Assembly: GCA_963702575.1 (NCBI GenBank)
Contig: CAVPCU010000005.1
Location: forward strand, 186,001-250,000
DNA length: 64,000 bases
Source: VRUE01 sp963702575
Lineage (GTDB): Bacteria; Actinomycetota; Thermoleophilia; Solirubrobacterales; 70-9
Reading direction: 5' to 3'
The translations under genes and the position numbers were made by a program. How positions within the stretch are numbered: position 1 is the first letter of the stretch; every line of letters starts with the position of its first letter. Below the pieces are notes generated by a model. It was given only the letters and a program-made list of their open reading frames with translations. It had not been told where the DNA came from and did not search any database. Shown one piece after another: positions 1 to 11,227 of the stretch.

Positions 1-86
1 CCGCCCGCCCCCGAGGAGGAGCGCGCCCGCCCCGTCGCCGAGAAAGCCGAGAGCGAAAAACGACCGCAAAGGAGCCCCAGCCGTGA
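1..86 (+). other. probable 3' end of an upstream gene
   Basis: This short stretch before ndk is open in more than one frame. One frame ends at TGA 84-86, overlapping the GTG start of ndk (GTGA), which is the usual coupling style in this window. Another frame rich in Glu, Ala and Arg runs to a stop at 112-114. The sequence is too short to identify the gene. It also carries the AAAGGAG ribosome binding site of ndk at 68-74. Confidence 0.3.
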
Positions 87-490
87 GCCGGACCCTGATC
101 CTCGTAAAGCCTGACGCCTTCGAGCGCGCCCTCAGCGGCGAGGTGATCGCCCGGTTCGAGCGCAAGGGGCTGCGGATCGTCGCGCTGAAGACGATGGTCG
201 CGATCGAGGAGATCGCCCACGCGCACTACGAGGAGCACACCGAGAAGCCGTTCTTCGGCGAGTTGGTCGAGTTCATCACCGGCGGCACGCTGGTGGCGAT
301 GGTGCTCGAAGGCAACGAAGCCGTCCCCGCCGCCCGCCAGGTGATCGGCGCGACCAACCCGGTCGAGGCCGCACCCGGCTCGATCCGCGGCGACTACGCG
401 CTCGAGGTCACCTTCAACATGGTCCACGGCTCCGACTCCGACGAGTCGGCGGAGCGCGAGATCGGCATCTGGTTCCCCGAGCTCTCCTGA
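83..490 (+). CDS. ndk: nucleoside diphosphate kinase
   Basis: This enzyme transfers the gamma phosphate of ATP to nucleoside diphosphates through a phosphohistidine, balancing cytoplasmic NTP and dNTP pools. The 135-residue length is normal for the family. It opens with the typical RTLILVKPDAF segment, and the catalytic histidine is H115 in NMVHGSDS. The GTG start lies 8 bases after a clear AAAGGAG ribosome binding site. The gene is directly followed by maf on the same strand, so the two are probably co-transcribed. Confidence 0.97.
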   Translation: MSRTLILVKPDAFERALSGEVIARFERKGLRIVALKTMVAIEEIAHAHYEEHTEKPFFGELVEFITGGTLVAMVLEGNEAVPAARQVIGATNPVEAAPGSIRGDYALEVTFNMVHGSDSDESAEREIGIWFPELS

Positions 491-1044
491 ACGTCGTCCT
501 CGCATCGGGATCTCCGCAGAGGCGCGAGCTGCTGGCGAAGCTGGGGGTGGAGTTTGAGGTCGTGGTTCCTGGCGTGGAGGAGCTGAGTGGGGGGGAGCCG
601 GAGGTCGAGGTGCTGGAGAACGCTCGGATGAAGGCACGGGCGGTGGAGGCGGGCGGGATGGTGATTGCCTGCGACACCGACGTCGTCCTCGACGGCAAGG
701 CGCTCGGGAAGCCGGCCGACGAGGCCGGGGCGCGCGAGTACCTCGACCGCATGTCGGGTCGCTCGCACGAGGTGCTGAGCGGGCTGGTCGTCCTCGACGG
801 CGACGAGGAGCGGAGCGGGTTGGAGCGGACCACCGTGGTCTTCAAGGAGCTGGGCGAGGGCGAGAAGGAGCGCTACGTGCGGTTTGGGGAGTGGCGGGGG
901 CGGTCGGGCGGATACGCGATTCAGACGCTCGGCTCGACCCTGGTGGAGCGGATCGAGGGGAGCGTCTCGAACGTCGTCGGCCTGCCGGTCGGCCTGCTGG
1001 CCGAGCTGGCGCCGGAGCTGCTCGAGCGCGGCTCAGCCGCGTAG
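487..1044 (+). CDS. maf: Maf-family nucleotide pyrophosphatase
   Basis: Maf proteins hydrolyse non-canonical or canonical nucleoside triphosphates to monophosphates (house cleaning) and have been linked to septum control. The family signature is visible at the N-terminus (ASGSPQRRELL), with a conserved acidic site further on (CDTDVVLDGK) and the AIQTLGSTLVERIEG region. The ATG/GTG starts inside the frame would remove the signature, so translation probably begins at CTG 487, which overlaps the ndk stop in CTGA. The start codon is therefore unusual and inferred. The first part of the gene uses many GGG, TTG and GTT codons, unlike its neighbours. Its 3' end overlaps the convergent HD-GYP gene by 12 bases. 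Confidence 0.9.
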   Translation: MNVVLASGSPQRRELLAKLGVEFEVVVPGVEELSGGEPEVEVLENARMKARAVEAGGMVIACDTDVVLDGKALGKPADEAGAREYLDRMSGRSHEVLSGLVVLDGDEERSGLERTTVVFKELGEGEKERYVRFGEWRGRSGGYAIQTLGSTLVERIEGSVSNVVGLPVGLLAELAPELLERGSAA

Positions 1045-2120
1045 GGCGAGGGCCTCGTCGAGGTTGTCGAGCAGCACGTCGACGACCTCGGGGTCGAAGT
1101 GCTTGCCGCGTTCGTCAGCGATCAACCGCACCGCGTCGGCGAGCGCGAACGCCGGGCGGTAGGGGCGGTCGCTGAGCAGGGCGTCGAAGACGTCGGCGAC
1201 GGCGACGATCCGGCCTTCTAGCGGGATCTCGGTTCCGCTCAGGCCCTCGGGGTAGCCCGCGCCGTCGAAGCGCTCGTGGTGGGTGAGGGCGATCGTCGCC
1301 GCCATCCGCAGCAGGTCGCTCTGCGATCCGGCGAGGATCCGGTGGCCGGTCGTCGTGTGCGACTCCATCCGCTTGCGCTCGCTCGGCGTCAGCGCGCCGC
1401 TCTTCTGCAGCACGCTGTCGGGGGTGGCGATCTTGCCGACGTCGTGCATCGGCGCGGCGGTGCGCAGCAGCAGCACCCGCTCGCGGTCGAGCCCGAGCTT
1501 CTCCCCCAGCATGGCGGCCACCGAGGCCATCCGGTTGACGTGCCGGCCGGTCTCCAGGTCGTGCATCTCGATCGCCCGCACGAGCCGTTCGACCGTCTCC
1601 TGGCGCGAGGCGCGCAGATCGGCGATCGCCTTGTGCTGCGCCTCGATCAACTCGTGGTGCAGCGATGCGTTCCTTTCCTCGGAGCTGCCCAGCAGGGCCG
1701 CGTGGCGGGCGCGCTCGGCCAGCTCGAGCCGGTGCTGGCGGAGCGCGTTGGCGGCGGTGATCTGGAGCTGGCCGGGCCAGAAGGGCTTCACCAGATAGCC
1801 CTGCGTGCCCAGTTCGAAGGCGCGCTCGGAGATCTCCGGATCGTCGACGCCGGTGACCATCACGATCGCGATCCCGGGGTGCTCGCGGGCGATCTCCTCG
1901 ACCAGCACCAGGCCCGATGTCCCCGGCATCTGGATGTCGCAGAGCGCCAGCTCGAACGGTTCATCCGCCAGCTTCTCGCGCGCCTCCTCGACGCTGGTCG
2001 CGAGCTCGCACTCGTAGCGCTCGCCGAGCGAGCGCTCGATCAACCGCAGCACCTCCGGCCGGTCGTCGGTGGCGAGGACGTGGGGCTTTACGTCCTCTGC
2101 GGCGCTCTCGGGGGAGACAT

Positions 2121-2124
<4 letters not shown>
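1033..2124 (-). CDS. response regulator with HD-GYP domain
   Basis: The 363-residue protein has an N-terminal receiver domain (phosphoacceptor D63 in LCDIQMP, K113 in YLVKPF), a coiled linker (about 130-175) and an HD-GYP domain. The metal/catalytic motif HDVGK lies at 227-231 and the GAGYP motif at 288-292. HD-GYP proteins of this type usually degrade cyclic di-GMP, so phosphorylation by the adjacent kinase probably controls that second messenger. The start ATG overlaps the TGA of the upstream kinase gene (ATGA), so the two are translationally coupled. The reading frame stays open far upstream, but that part lies antisense to real genes and is not coding. Confidence 0.9.
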
Positions 2125-3725
<1,601 letters not shown>

Positions 3726-3861
3726 TACTCCAGCGGTGTTGATTGTACGTTTCGGTACGGGTGAGTGTCAATTGGTAGTTTGTTAAGTTCTTGCAGGGTC
3801 TCGACCGCGTTTCCGGCCGAGCGAGGCCATCTGGGATGATTGCGCTGCAATCCCCGCACGC
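3726..3861. promoter_or_regulatory. divergent promoter region between kinase and mreB
   Basis: This AT-richer 136-base gap separates the kinase gene from mreB and must hold the promoters of both divergent units. A short GTAC...GTAC repeat (3745-3758) is visible. I cannot assign -35 or -10 boxes with confidence. Confidence 0.3.
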
Positions 3862-4912
3862 ATGGGCATCTTCAGCTACCTCACCGGACTCGGCGGCCGC
3901 GACATGGCGGTCGATCTCGGCACCGCCAACACCCTCGTCTACGTGCGTGGGCGCGGAATCGTGCTCTCCGAGCCCTCGGTGGTGGCGATCGACTCGCGCA
4001 CCGGCCAGGTCCACGCGGTCGGGGTCGAGGCGAAGCGGATGCTCGGCCGCACGCCGGGCTCGATCACCGCGATCCGGCCGCTCAAGGACGGGGTCATCGC
4101 CGACTTCGACGTCACCGAACAGATGCTGCGGCACTTCATCAAACAGGTGCACTCCAACCGCTTCGCCCATCCCCGCGTGGTCGTCTGCGTGCCCTCCGGC
4201 GTGACCGGGGTCGAGAAGCGCGCGGTCGAGGAGGCCTGCCTCTCGGCCGGGGCCCGCAAGGCCTACCTGATCGAGGAGCCGATGGCGGCGGCGATCGGCG
4301 CCGGCCTGCCGGTCGCCGAGCCGACCGGCTCGCTGATCGTCGACGTCGGCGGCGGCACCACCGAGGTGGCGGTGATCTCGCTCGGCGGGATCGTCGTCTC
4401 GCAATCGATCCGGATCGGCGGCGACGAGCTCGACGAGGCGATCGTCAACCACTGCAAACACCGCTACAAACTGGCGATCGGGACGCAGACGGCGGAGGAG
4501 GTCAAGCTCGAGGCCGGGCTCGGCCTCGCCGCTGGCCGAGGAGGTCGAGGTCGAGATCCGCGGCCGCGACCTCGTCTCCGGCCTGCCGAAGACGATCACG
4601 CTCGGCTCGGCCGAGGTGCGCGACGCGCTCGACGAACCGATCGCCCACATCGTCGACGCGGTCAAGGACACGCTCGACCGCACCCCGCCGGAGCTGGCGG
4701 GGGACATCATGGACCGGGGCATTACCCTTGCCGGAGGCGGCGCGCTGCTGCAAGGACTCGAACAGCGCCTGCGCGACGAGTGCCAGATGCCGTGTCAACT
4801 GGCAGAGTCGCCGCTTACGTGCGTGGCGGTCGGCTCCGGAATCTCGCTCGAGGAGTTCGAGACCATCCACCGCGCCAGCAAGATGAACTCGGGGACGGCG
4901 CGCGTTGCTTAG
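3862..4912 (+). CDS. mreB: rod shape-determining protein MreB (apparent frameshift)
   Basis: MreB is the bacterial actin that guides lateral wall synthesis with MreC, MreD, PBP2 and RodA. The first part reads in one frame from ATG 3862 (MGIFSYLTGLGGRDMAVDLG, then GTANTLVYV and the DVGGGTTEVAV phosphate loop). The remainder (SASPLAEEVEVEIRGRD onward, ending GSGISLEEFE) is in the next frame. Removing one G from the GGG run at 4516-4518 restores a continuous protein of about 349 residues, the normal length. Because mreC, mreD, mrdA and rodA downstream are intact, a sequencing or assembly error is more likely than a true mutation. Confidence 0.92.
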
Positions 4913-4950
4913 CCGCCGTTCAGACAAAGCGCCAAACTTAGGGCTCATCC

Positions 4951-5802
4951 GTGTATCGCAAACAAGTACGCCGCCGTAGGGCGGTACTCACGCTCCTGAT
5001 CATCGGCTCCTTCCTGCTGCTGACGGTCACCTACGGGCAGAGCTCGGGTGGCATCCAGCGCGGGGTGAGCACCGTCTTCAGCCCGTTGCAGACGGTCTCC
5101 GACCGCGCGCTCAAGCCGGCCCGCGACCTGGTCGGCTGGTTCGACAAGACCTTCGCCGCGCGGGGCGAAAACAGCCGCCTGAAGACCGAGCTGGCGAAGG
5201 CGCGCGAACAGGCCGTGGCCGGCCAGGAGGCGCTGCAGGAGAACGCCCAGCTGCGCAAGCTGGTCGCGCTCGATCGTGGCCCGGCACTCGCAACCTCGGC
5301 CTACCGGCCGGTGACCGGCCGGGTGATCGCCCGCTCGCCGACCGTCTGGCAGGCGGCGGTGACGGTCGACGTCGGCCGCGGCGACGGCGTCCGCGTCGAC
5401 GACCCGGTGATCAGTGGCGACGGGGTGGTCGGCCGGGTCGCCGCGGTCGAGGGCGGCTCCGCCCAGGTGATGCTGATCGCCGACCACGCCAGCGCGGTCT
5501 CGGCGAAGGTGCTGCCGGGAGGGGTGCAGGGGGTGATCCGGCCCGCCATCGGCGACCCCGAAGAGCTGATCCTCGACTTCATCGACGCGAGCCGGGAAGT
5601 GCGGGTCGGCCAGACGGTCGTCACCTCGGGCTGGCGCGCCCAGGGCCTCGCCTCGCTCTTCCCGCCCGGCCTGCCGGTCGGCGAAGTGACCCACGCCTCG
5701 GTGGTCCAGCAGAAGGCCAGCGAACAGGTCGAACTGCGTCCCTACGCCGACCTCGCCAACCTCGAAATCGTCCAGGTCCTGACCGGGGGCTCGCGCGGAT
5801 GA
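4951..5802 (+). CDS. mreC: rod shape-determining protein MreC
   Basis: MreC is a bitopic membrane protein that links MreB to the periplasmic parts of the elongation machinery. The 283-residue product starts at GTG 4951. A basic N-terminus (YRKQVRRRRAV) is followed by one membrane helix (about 12-28), a coiled coil (about 65-105, ENSRLKTELAKAREQ) and the beta-rich MreC domain. Its stop overlaps the mreD start by 4 bases (ATGA). Length and architecture fit the family. Confidence 0.93.
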   Translation: MYRKQVRRRRAVLTLLIIGSFLLLTVTYGQSSGGIQRGVSTVFSPLQTVSDRALKPARDLVGWFDKTFAARGENSRLKTELAKAREQAVAGQEALQENAQLRKLVALDRGPALATSAYRPVTGRVIARSPTVWQAAVTVDVGRGDGVRVDDPVISGDGVVGRVAAVEGGSAQVMLIADHASAVSAKVLPGGVQGVIRPAIGDPEELILDFIDASREVRVGQTVVTSGWRAQGLASLFPPGLPVGEVTHASVVQQKASEQVELRPYADLANLEIVQVLTGGSRG

Positions 5803-6347
5803 TCGTCACGCCGAAGATCTTCGCCCGCCTGGTCGCGATCGCGATCCTCGGCGTGCTGCTGCAGCTCTCCTTCTTCTCCCGGGTCGAGGTCTTCCACACC
5901 AGCGCCGACGTGCTGCCCGCGCTGGTCGCCTGCCTCGGCCTGCTCGGCGGCAGCCTCACCGGCGCCGTCTCGGGCTTCTCGATCGGGTTCCTCGTCGACG
6001 CCCTGCTGATCGCGCCGCTCGGCGGCTCCTCCCTGGTCCTGCTCGGCGTCGGCTACCTCGCCGGCCTCTTCCGTGAGCGCTTCGAGATCCACAGCTCGCT
6101 GGTGCCGCCGCTGCTCTGCATGGGCCTGACCCTCTTCGCCGAGCTCGGCTTCGGCCTGGTGCAGGCGATGCTGGGACTCGACGCGACGGTCAGCGTCCTG
6201 GTCGTGCGCGACGTCCTGCTGAAGAGCGTCTACGCCTTCTTCCTCGGCTGGCCGACCTATCTCCTCCTGCGCCGCGCCCTGCGGCCGGCGCTGGTCGAGG
6301 AGCCGAAGGTGGCCCGGCGGCGCCAGCCGACCGTGCTGGGGGCCTGA
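5799..6347 (+). CDS. mreD: rod shape-determining protein MreD
   Basis: This is a 182-residue, very hydrophobic protein with about five or six predicted membrane helices and little soluble domain, as expected of MreD. The identification rests on size, topology and position between mreC and the PBP2 gene, with 4-base and 1-base overlaps to its neighbours. MreD sequences diverge strongly, so motifs are weak. The role inferred is scaffolding of the elongasome in the membrane. Confidence 0.85.
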   Translation: MIVTPKIFARLVAIAILGVLLQLSFFSRVEVFHTSADVLPALVACLGLLGGSLTGAVSGFSIGFLVDALLIAPLGGSSLVLLGVGYLAGLFRERFEIHSSLVPPLLCMGLTLFAELGFGLVQAMLGLDATVSVLVVRDVLLKSVYAFFLGWPTYLLLRRALRPALVEEPKVARRRQPTVLGA

Positions 6348-8218
6348 TGTACCTGCGATCGGACGAGCGAGGCCCGGCGATGAACAACCGGCTGGCGCTG
6401 CGGATCGCGATCTTCGGCGGCGTCGCCCTGGCGCTCTTCGGCGTGCTCTTCTTCCGCCTCTGGTTCCTGCAGGTGCTGAAGGGCAGCGAATACCTCGCCC
6501 AGGCGCGCAACAACCGCACCCGCTCGTTCCGCGTCAGCGCCCCGCGCGGCGAGATCCTCGACCGCAGCGGCAAGGTGATCGTCGGCAACAGGACCAGCCT
6601 GGCGTTGCAGGTCAACCCGCAAAAGTTGCCCGAAGACCCGGTCGCGCGCCGCGCCGAGCTGGCGCAGCTCGGCCAGCTGACGCACAGCTCGCTGCACCGT
6701 GTGCGCGGGTTGATGCACGAAGAGCTGCAGGCCTCGCCCGGGGCGCCGGTGACGCTGCGCCGCGAAGTCGGCCACTACCTCGTCTACTACCTGGAAGAAA
6801 ACCAGGGCCGCTTCCCCGGGGTCGAGGTCCAGCGGGTCTTCGTCCGCAACTACCCGGACGGCACGCTCGCCGCCCACATCCTCGGCAACGTCGGCGAGAT
6901 CTCCGAAGAACAGCTGAAGGAACCGCGTTACCGCGGCCTGCAGCCCGGCGACGACGTCGGCCAGGAAGGGGTCGAGGACACCTACGACCGCTTCCTCCGC
7001 GGCCGGCCCGGGCTGACCAAGATCCAGGTCGACGCCTTCGGCCAGCCGACCAGGAACGGACAGCTCCTCTCCCAGCCGCCGGTGCCGGGCGACAACCTGA
7101 AGCTCTCGATCGACGCCGGCGTGCAGGAAGCCGGCGAAGCGGCGATGGCGTCGCGCGGCCTGCGCGGCGGCTTCGTCACGATGAACGTCCACAGCGGCGA
7201 AATCCTCGCCCTCGGCTCCTATCCCACCTTCGACCCCTCCGTCTTCACCAAGCCCTTGACCCAGTCCCAGGTCAATCAGCTCTACCGCGACCCGGTTCTG
7301 GCGCCGCTCACCGACCGTGCCATCGCCGGGCTCTACCCGACCGGCTCGACCTTCAAGCCGATCACCGCGATCGCGGCGCTGGAAAGCGGCAACCTGACGA
7401 CGACCGAAGTGATCAACGACCCCGGCCAGCTTGTCGTCGGCGGCGAGGTCTTCAAAAACGCCGGGGAAGCGGCCAACGGATCGGTCAGTCTCGTCACCGC
7501 CCTGGAAGTCTCCTCGGACGTCTTCTTCTACACGATGGGCCTGCGGATGTGGAACACCGGCGACCTGCAGCGCTGGGCGCACGCGCTCGGCATCGGTCGG
7601 CCGACCGGGATCGACCTGCCCGGCTCCGCCGAAGGCCTGCTGCCCTCCCAGCACTGGCGCAACCAGCTCTACAAGGAAGGCGAAACCGAACGGCCGTGGT
7701 CGGCGGGCGACAACATCCAGCTCGCCACCGGGCAGGGCGACCTGCAGACCAACCCATTGCAGATGGCCGTCGCCTACTCGGCGATCGCCAACGGCGGCAC
7801 GATCGTCACCCCCCACGTCGGGATGCAGGTCGACGACTCCGCCGGCCGCGTCCTCAGGGAATTCGATCCGCCCCCACGCCGCCACGTCCGGATGGACCCC
7901 GAATATCGCGCGACGATCCTCGAAGGCATGCACGACGCCGCGCAGAACGGCGGCGGGACCTCGTTCTCCGTCTTCGGCAGCTTCCCGATCCCCGTTGCCG
8001 GCAAGACCGGAACCGCGCAGCGCCCCCCCTACGCCGACCAATCTTGGTACGGAGTGCTCGCTCCGTATCCCAATCCGCGTATCGTCACCTTCGTGACGAT
8101 GGAGGAAGGCGGCTTCGGCGCCGAAGCCGCGGCACCCGCGGCGAAGACGATCCTGGAAGCGTATTTCGCGAATCGCCTCGCGAAGGGCGCCAACGGCGAA
8201 GCGGAAGGCGGGGGTTGA
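6347..8218 (+). CDS. mrdA: penicillin-binding protein 2 (elongation transpeptidase)
   Basis: This class B PBP crosslinks peptidoglycan during elongation as the partner of RodA. A cytoplasmic tail and one membrane helix (about 20-42) precede the pedestal domain (SAPRGEILDRSG) and the transpeptidase domain. The active-site serine is S334 in GSTFKP, the second motif is SSD (in VSSDVFFYTMG), and the third is KTGT (in AGKTGTAQ). The start is either ATG 6347, which overlaps the mreD stop, or the internal ATG at 6380 (MNNRLALR). The stop TGA overlaps the rodA start by one base. Confidence 0.95.
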   Translation: MYLRSDERGPAMNNRLALRIAIFGGVALALFGVLFFRLWFLQVLKGSEYLAQARNNRTRSFRVSAPRGEILDRSGKVIVGNRTSLALQVNPQKLPEDPVARRAELAQLGQLTHSSLHRVRGLMHEELQASPGAPVTLRREVGHYLVYYLEENQGRFPGVEVQRVFVRNYPDGTLAAHILGNVGEISEEQLKEPRYRGLQPGDDVGQEGVEDTYDRFLRGRPGLTKIQVDAFGQPTRNGQLLSQPPVPGDNLKLSIDAGVQEAGEAAMASRGLRGGFVTMNVHSGEILALGSYPTFDPSVFTKPLTQSQVNQLYRDPVLAPLTDRAIAGLYPTGSTFKPITAIAALESGNLTTTEVINDPGQLVVGGEVFKNAGEAANGSVSLVTALEVSSDVFFYTMGLRMWNTGDLQRWAHALGIGRPTGIDLPGSAEGLLPSQHWRNQLYKEGETERPWSAGDNIQLATGQGDLQTNPLQMAVAYSAIANGGTIVTPHVGMQVDDSAGRVLREFDPPPRRHVRMDPEYRATILEGMHDAAQNGGGTSFSVFGSFPIPVAGKTGTAQRPPYADQSWYGVLAPYPNPRIVTFVTMEEGGFGAEAAAPAAKTILEAYFANRLAKGANGEAEGGG

Positions 8219-9414
8219 TGTACGCCACCCGCACCCGCCGCGCCCGGCCCGAGCCCTTCGTCCTGCGCCCCGGCATCGCCGAGCGCCTCGGCCTCCCCTA
8301 CATGGACCTGCCGCTCGGCCTCGCCGCCTTCGGCCTCGCCGCCTTCGGCGTCTTCACCCTCGGCCAGGCGACGCTGCACGACGTGCCGGGCAACCCGCAC
8401 TACTACGTCGACCGCCAGATCATCTACGCCGCGCTCGGGCTGATCGGCATGTACCTGTTGGCGCGCATCGACTACTCGCGCTTCCGCGAGCTGCGGGTCG
8501 GCATCTACACCTTTCTCTGCGCCAGCGTCGCCATGGTCTTCGTCTTCGGCGTCGCCGCGCGCGGCTCGCGCCGCTCCTTCGAACTCCCCTTCTTCAGCTT
8601 CCAGCCATCTGAGCTGGGCAAGCTCCTGCTCGTGCTGGCGCTTGCCGGGTTCGTCATCGATGGCGCCCGGCGGGGCTCGCCCAGGCAGCGCACGGTGCGC
8701 TACCTGTGCCTCGGCCTCGCCCCGGCTGCGCTCGTCTTCCTGCAGCCGGACCTCGGCACCTCCCTGGTGTACGGGGCGATCACCCTCGCCGTGATGTACG
8801 TGGGGGGCGTCCGCTGGACGCACTTCGCGGTGATCGGCGCGGGGCTGGTGGCGATCATCGCCATGGTTCTCGTGATCGCCCCCGCACTCGGGACGCCGGT
8901 ACTCAAGGGCTACCAGGAACAGAGGCTGACCTCCTTCCTGCACCCAAGCGCTGATCCGGCGGACGCCGGCTATCAGCAAGATCAGGCCAAGATCGCGATC
9001 GGCTCCGGTGGAAAGACCGGCCGTGGCGATCGGGCCACCCAGACGCGGCTCGACTTCGTCCCCGAGCGCACGACCGACTTCATCTTCGCGGTGATCGGCG
9101 AGCGCTACGGGTTCGCCGGAGCCGCATTCGTCCTATCCCTATACGCCCTGCTGATCTGGCGGGCGCTGCGGATCGTGACGCTCTCGAAGAACTCCTACGG
9201 GACCCTTGTGGCCGGCGGCATCGCCGCCATGCTGCTCTTTCAGGTCTTCGTCAACGTGGGGATGAACCTAGGAATCATGCCGATCACCGGGATCCCCCTG
9301 CCGCTGCTCAGCTACGGAGGCTCCTCCGTGCTGGCGACGCTGCTCGCGGTGGGAGTACTTCAGAGCGTCCACATGCAAGCGCGCCTCAGCCAGAAGGGCA
9401 GGTTCGCCTGGTGA
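8218..9414 (+). CDS. rodA: peptidoglycan glycosyltransferase RodA
   Basis: RodA is the SEDS-family polymerase that extends glycan strands from lipid II during elongation. The 398-residue protein has about ten membrane helices. SEDS landmarks include the FQPSELGKL segment, the QPDLGTSLVYG segment containing the essential Asp, and the C-terminal GIPLPLLSYGGSS signature. The ATG at 8218 overlaps the PBP2 stop (TGATG), so the glycosyltransferase and transpeptidase are translationally coupled. Confidence 0.95.
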   Translation: MYATRTRRARPEPFVLRPGIAERLGLPYMDLPLGLAAFGLAAFGVFTLGQATLHDVPGNPHYYVDRQIIYAALGLIGMYLLARIDYSRFRELRVGIYTFLCASVAMVFVFGVAARGSRRSFELPFFSFQPSELGKLLLVLALAGFVIDGARRGSPRQRTVRYLCLGLAPAALVFLQPDLGTSLVYGAITLAVMYVGGVRWTHFAVIGAGLVAIIAMVLVIAPALGTPVLKGYQEQRLTSFLHPSADPADAGYQQDQAKIAIGSGGKTGRGDRATQTRLDFVPERTTDFIFAVIGERYGFAGAAFVLSLYALLIWRALRIVTLSKNSYGTLVAGGIAAMLLFQVFVNVGMNLGIMPITGIPLPLLSYGGSSVLATLLAVGVLQSVHMQARLSQKGRFAW

Positions 9415-9469
9415 CCCCTCGAAAGGGACACGGGCCACGCGTACCTATCTGAACTGAGCTGAAACACAC

Positions 9470-11227
9470 ATGAAGAAAACCATCCTGGTGTCCGCCGATC
9501 GCGGCGAGACCCGAGTCGCCGTCCTCGAGTCGAAGACCAAAGGCGGCAAACGCGACGTCGCCGAGCTCTACATGGAGCGGCGCGGCCGGCGCTCGATCGT
9601 CGGCAACATCTACAAGGGCAAGGTCGACAACGTGCTCAACGGCATGGAGGCGGCCTTCGTCGACATCGGCCTGGAGCGCAACGGCTTCCTCCACGTCGAC
9701 GAGATCGTCCTGCCCGGCGGCGAGCAGGCGCCGAAGCGCGGCCGCGGCAGCGGCCGGCGGATCGGCGAGCTGCTCAAATCGGGCCAGGAGATCCTCGTCC
9801 AGGTCGTCAAGGACCCGCTGAAGAGCAAGGGCGCGCGGCTCTCGATGAACCTCTCGATCGCCGGCCGCTACCTGGTCTACGCGCCACAGGGCGCCGGGGT
9901 CGGCGTCAGCCGGCGGCTGAGCGACTCCGAGCGCGACCGCCTGCGCAAGATGGTCGACCGCACCTACAAGGGGCCGGGCGGGCTGATCGTCCGCACCGCC
10001 GCCCACGGGGCGAAGAAATCCGACTTCGTGCGCGAGATCGGCTACGTCCACAGGCTCTACGACGCGCTCGAGCGGCGCAGCGAGAAGACCAAGGCGCCGG
10101 GGCTGGTCTTCCAGGAGGCGGACCTGCCGGTGCGCGTCCTGCGCGACGTCTTCCTGGTCGAGTTCGAGAAGGCGATCATCGACTCGCCCAAGCAGCACGA
10201 ACGCGTCACCGGCTTCTTCCAGCGCACCGCGCCCGAGCTGGTCGACAGAGTCGAGCTCTACGAGGGGCAGAAGCCGCTGCTGGAGAAATGGGGGGTCGAC
10301 AGGGAGATCGAGTCGACCCTCGACCGCCGCGTCGACCTGCCCTCCGGTGGCTACCTGATCATCGACTACGCCGAGGCGCTGACCGTGATCGACGTCAACA
10401 GCGGCTCCTTCACCGGGCGCGGCAAAGGCGGGCTCGAGGAGACGATCACCAAAGTCAACACCGAGGCGGCCGACGAGGTCGTGCGGCAGCTGCGGCTGCG
10501 CGACATCGGCGGCATCATCGTGATCGACTTCATCGACATGGCACGGGCGAAAAACCGCGACAAAGTGCTGAAGACGCTGCGCAAAGCGCTCGACGCCGAC
10601 AAGTCGAAGAGCTACGTGGTCGAGGTCTCGCCGCTGGGGCTGGTCGAGATGACTCGCCAGAACGTCACCGACGGCGTGCGCGAGATCCTCACCTCGCCCT
10701 GCCCGACATGCGCCGGCGAGGGCGTCGTCCTCTCCCCCGAGACGGTCGCGCTGGAGGGGCTGCGCAAGATGCGCGACCTGGCGACGCGCGAGGCCGAGGC
10801 CTTCCTGATGCGCGTCAACCCGAAGGTCGCGGCGGAGCTGATCGAGCCCGACAGCGGGCTCGCCGAGCTCGAGGGCGAGACCGGCAAGCAATTCCACTTC
10901 GAGGGCTCCGATGCCTTGCCGATCGAGACCTTCGACCTGGTCGAGGCGGGCAGCCGCGCGGAGATCGAGGAGCGGGCATTGCCGTTCAAGGTCGGCGAGG
11001 AGGTGCTGGTGACGATCGAGGAGCCGCACATGTACAACGCCGACGACGCCGTCGCGAGGATCGACTCCTACATCGTCAGCGTCACCGGCGGTGGGGCGTT
11101 CGTCGGTCAGCGCAAGCTGGTCCGGATCGAGGCGGTCGAGCGGGCGGCGGCGGTCGCCTCGCTGCCCGCCGAGGCCGCGAGCAACGGCGCGGGCTCCGAC
11201 GCTCTAGAATCCGCCGCCGCCAAGTGA
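9470..11227 (+). CDS. rng: ribonuclease E/G family endoribonuclease
   Basis: This enzyme performs single-strand endonucleolytic cleavage in mRNA turnover and rRNA/tRNA maturation. The 585-residue protein has an S1 domain near the N-terminus (about 35-125, starting GNIYKGKVDNVLNGMEAAFV). The catalytic aspartates are in LTVIDVNSG and IIVIDFIDM, and a CPTC zinc-link follows. A C-terminal TRAM-like beta domain follows (FKVGEEVLVTIEE). It lacks the long disordered degradosome tail of E. coli RNase E. Its stop overlaps the rplU start (GTGA), the classic rng-rplU-rpmA arrangement. Confidence 0.94.
   Translation: MKKTILVSADRGETRVAVLESKTKGGKRDVAELYMERRGRRSIVGNIYKGKVDNVLNGMEAAFVDIGLERNGFLHVDEIVLPGGEQAPKRGRGSGRRIGELLKSGQEILVQVVKDPLKSKGARLSMNLSIAGRYLVYAPQGAGVGVSRRLSDSERDRLRKMVDRTYKGPGGLIVRTAAHGAKKSDFVREIGYVHRLYDALERRSEKTKAPGLVFQEADLPVRVLRDVFLVEFEKAIIDSPKQHERVTGFFQRTAPELVDRVELYEGQKPLLEKWGVDREIESTLDRRVDLPSGGYLIIDYAEALTVIDVNSGSFTGRGKGGLEETITKVNTEAADEVVRQLRLRDIGGIIVIDFIDMARAKNRDKVLKTLRKALDADKSKSYVVEVSPLGLVEMTRQNVTDGVREILTSPCPTCAGEGVVLSPETVALEGLRKMRDLATREAEAFLMRVNPKVAAELIEPDSGLAELEGETGKQFHFEGSDALPIETFDLVEAGSRAEIEERALPFKVGEEVLVTIEEPHMYNADDAVARIDSYIVSVTGGGAFVGQRKLVRIEAVERAAAVASLPAEAASNGAGSDALESAAAK

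Noticed and set aside
547..1044. maf starting at GTG 547
   Set aside because: This start would remove the ASGSPQRREL signature that is clearly encoded upstream in the same frame.
3840..4886. Alternative-frame ORF over mreB
   Set aside because: It is an Arg/Asp-rich shadow; the MreB motifs are in the frames described.
6257..8041. 594-codon frame on the reverse strand opposite the PBP2 gene
   Set aside because: It lies opposite a well-supported PBP2 with all catalytic motifs and shows only low-complexity Asp/Arg/Gly sequence.
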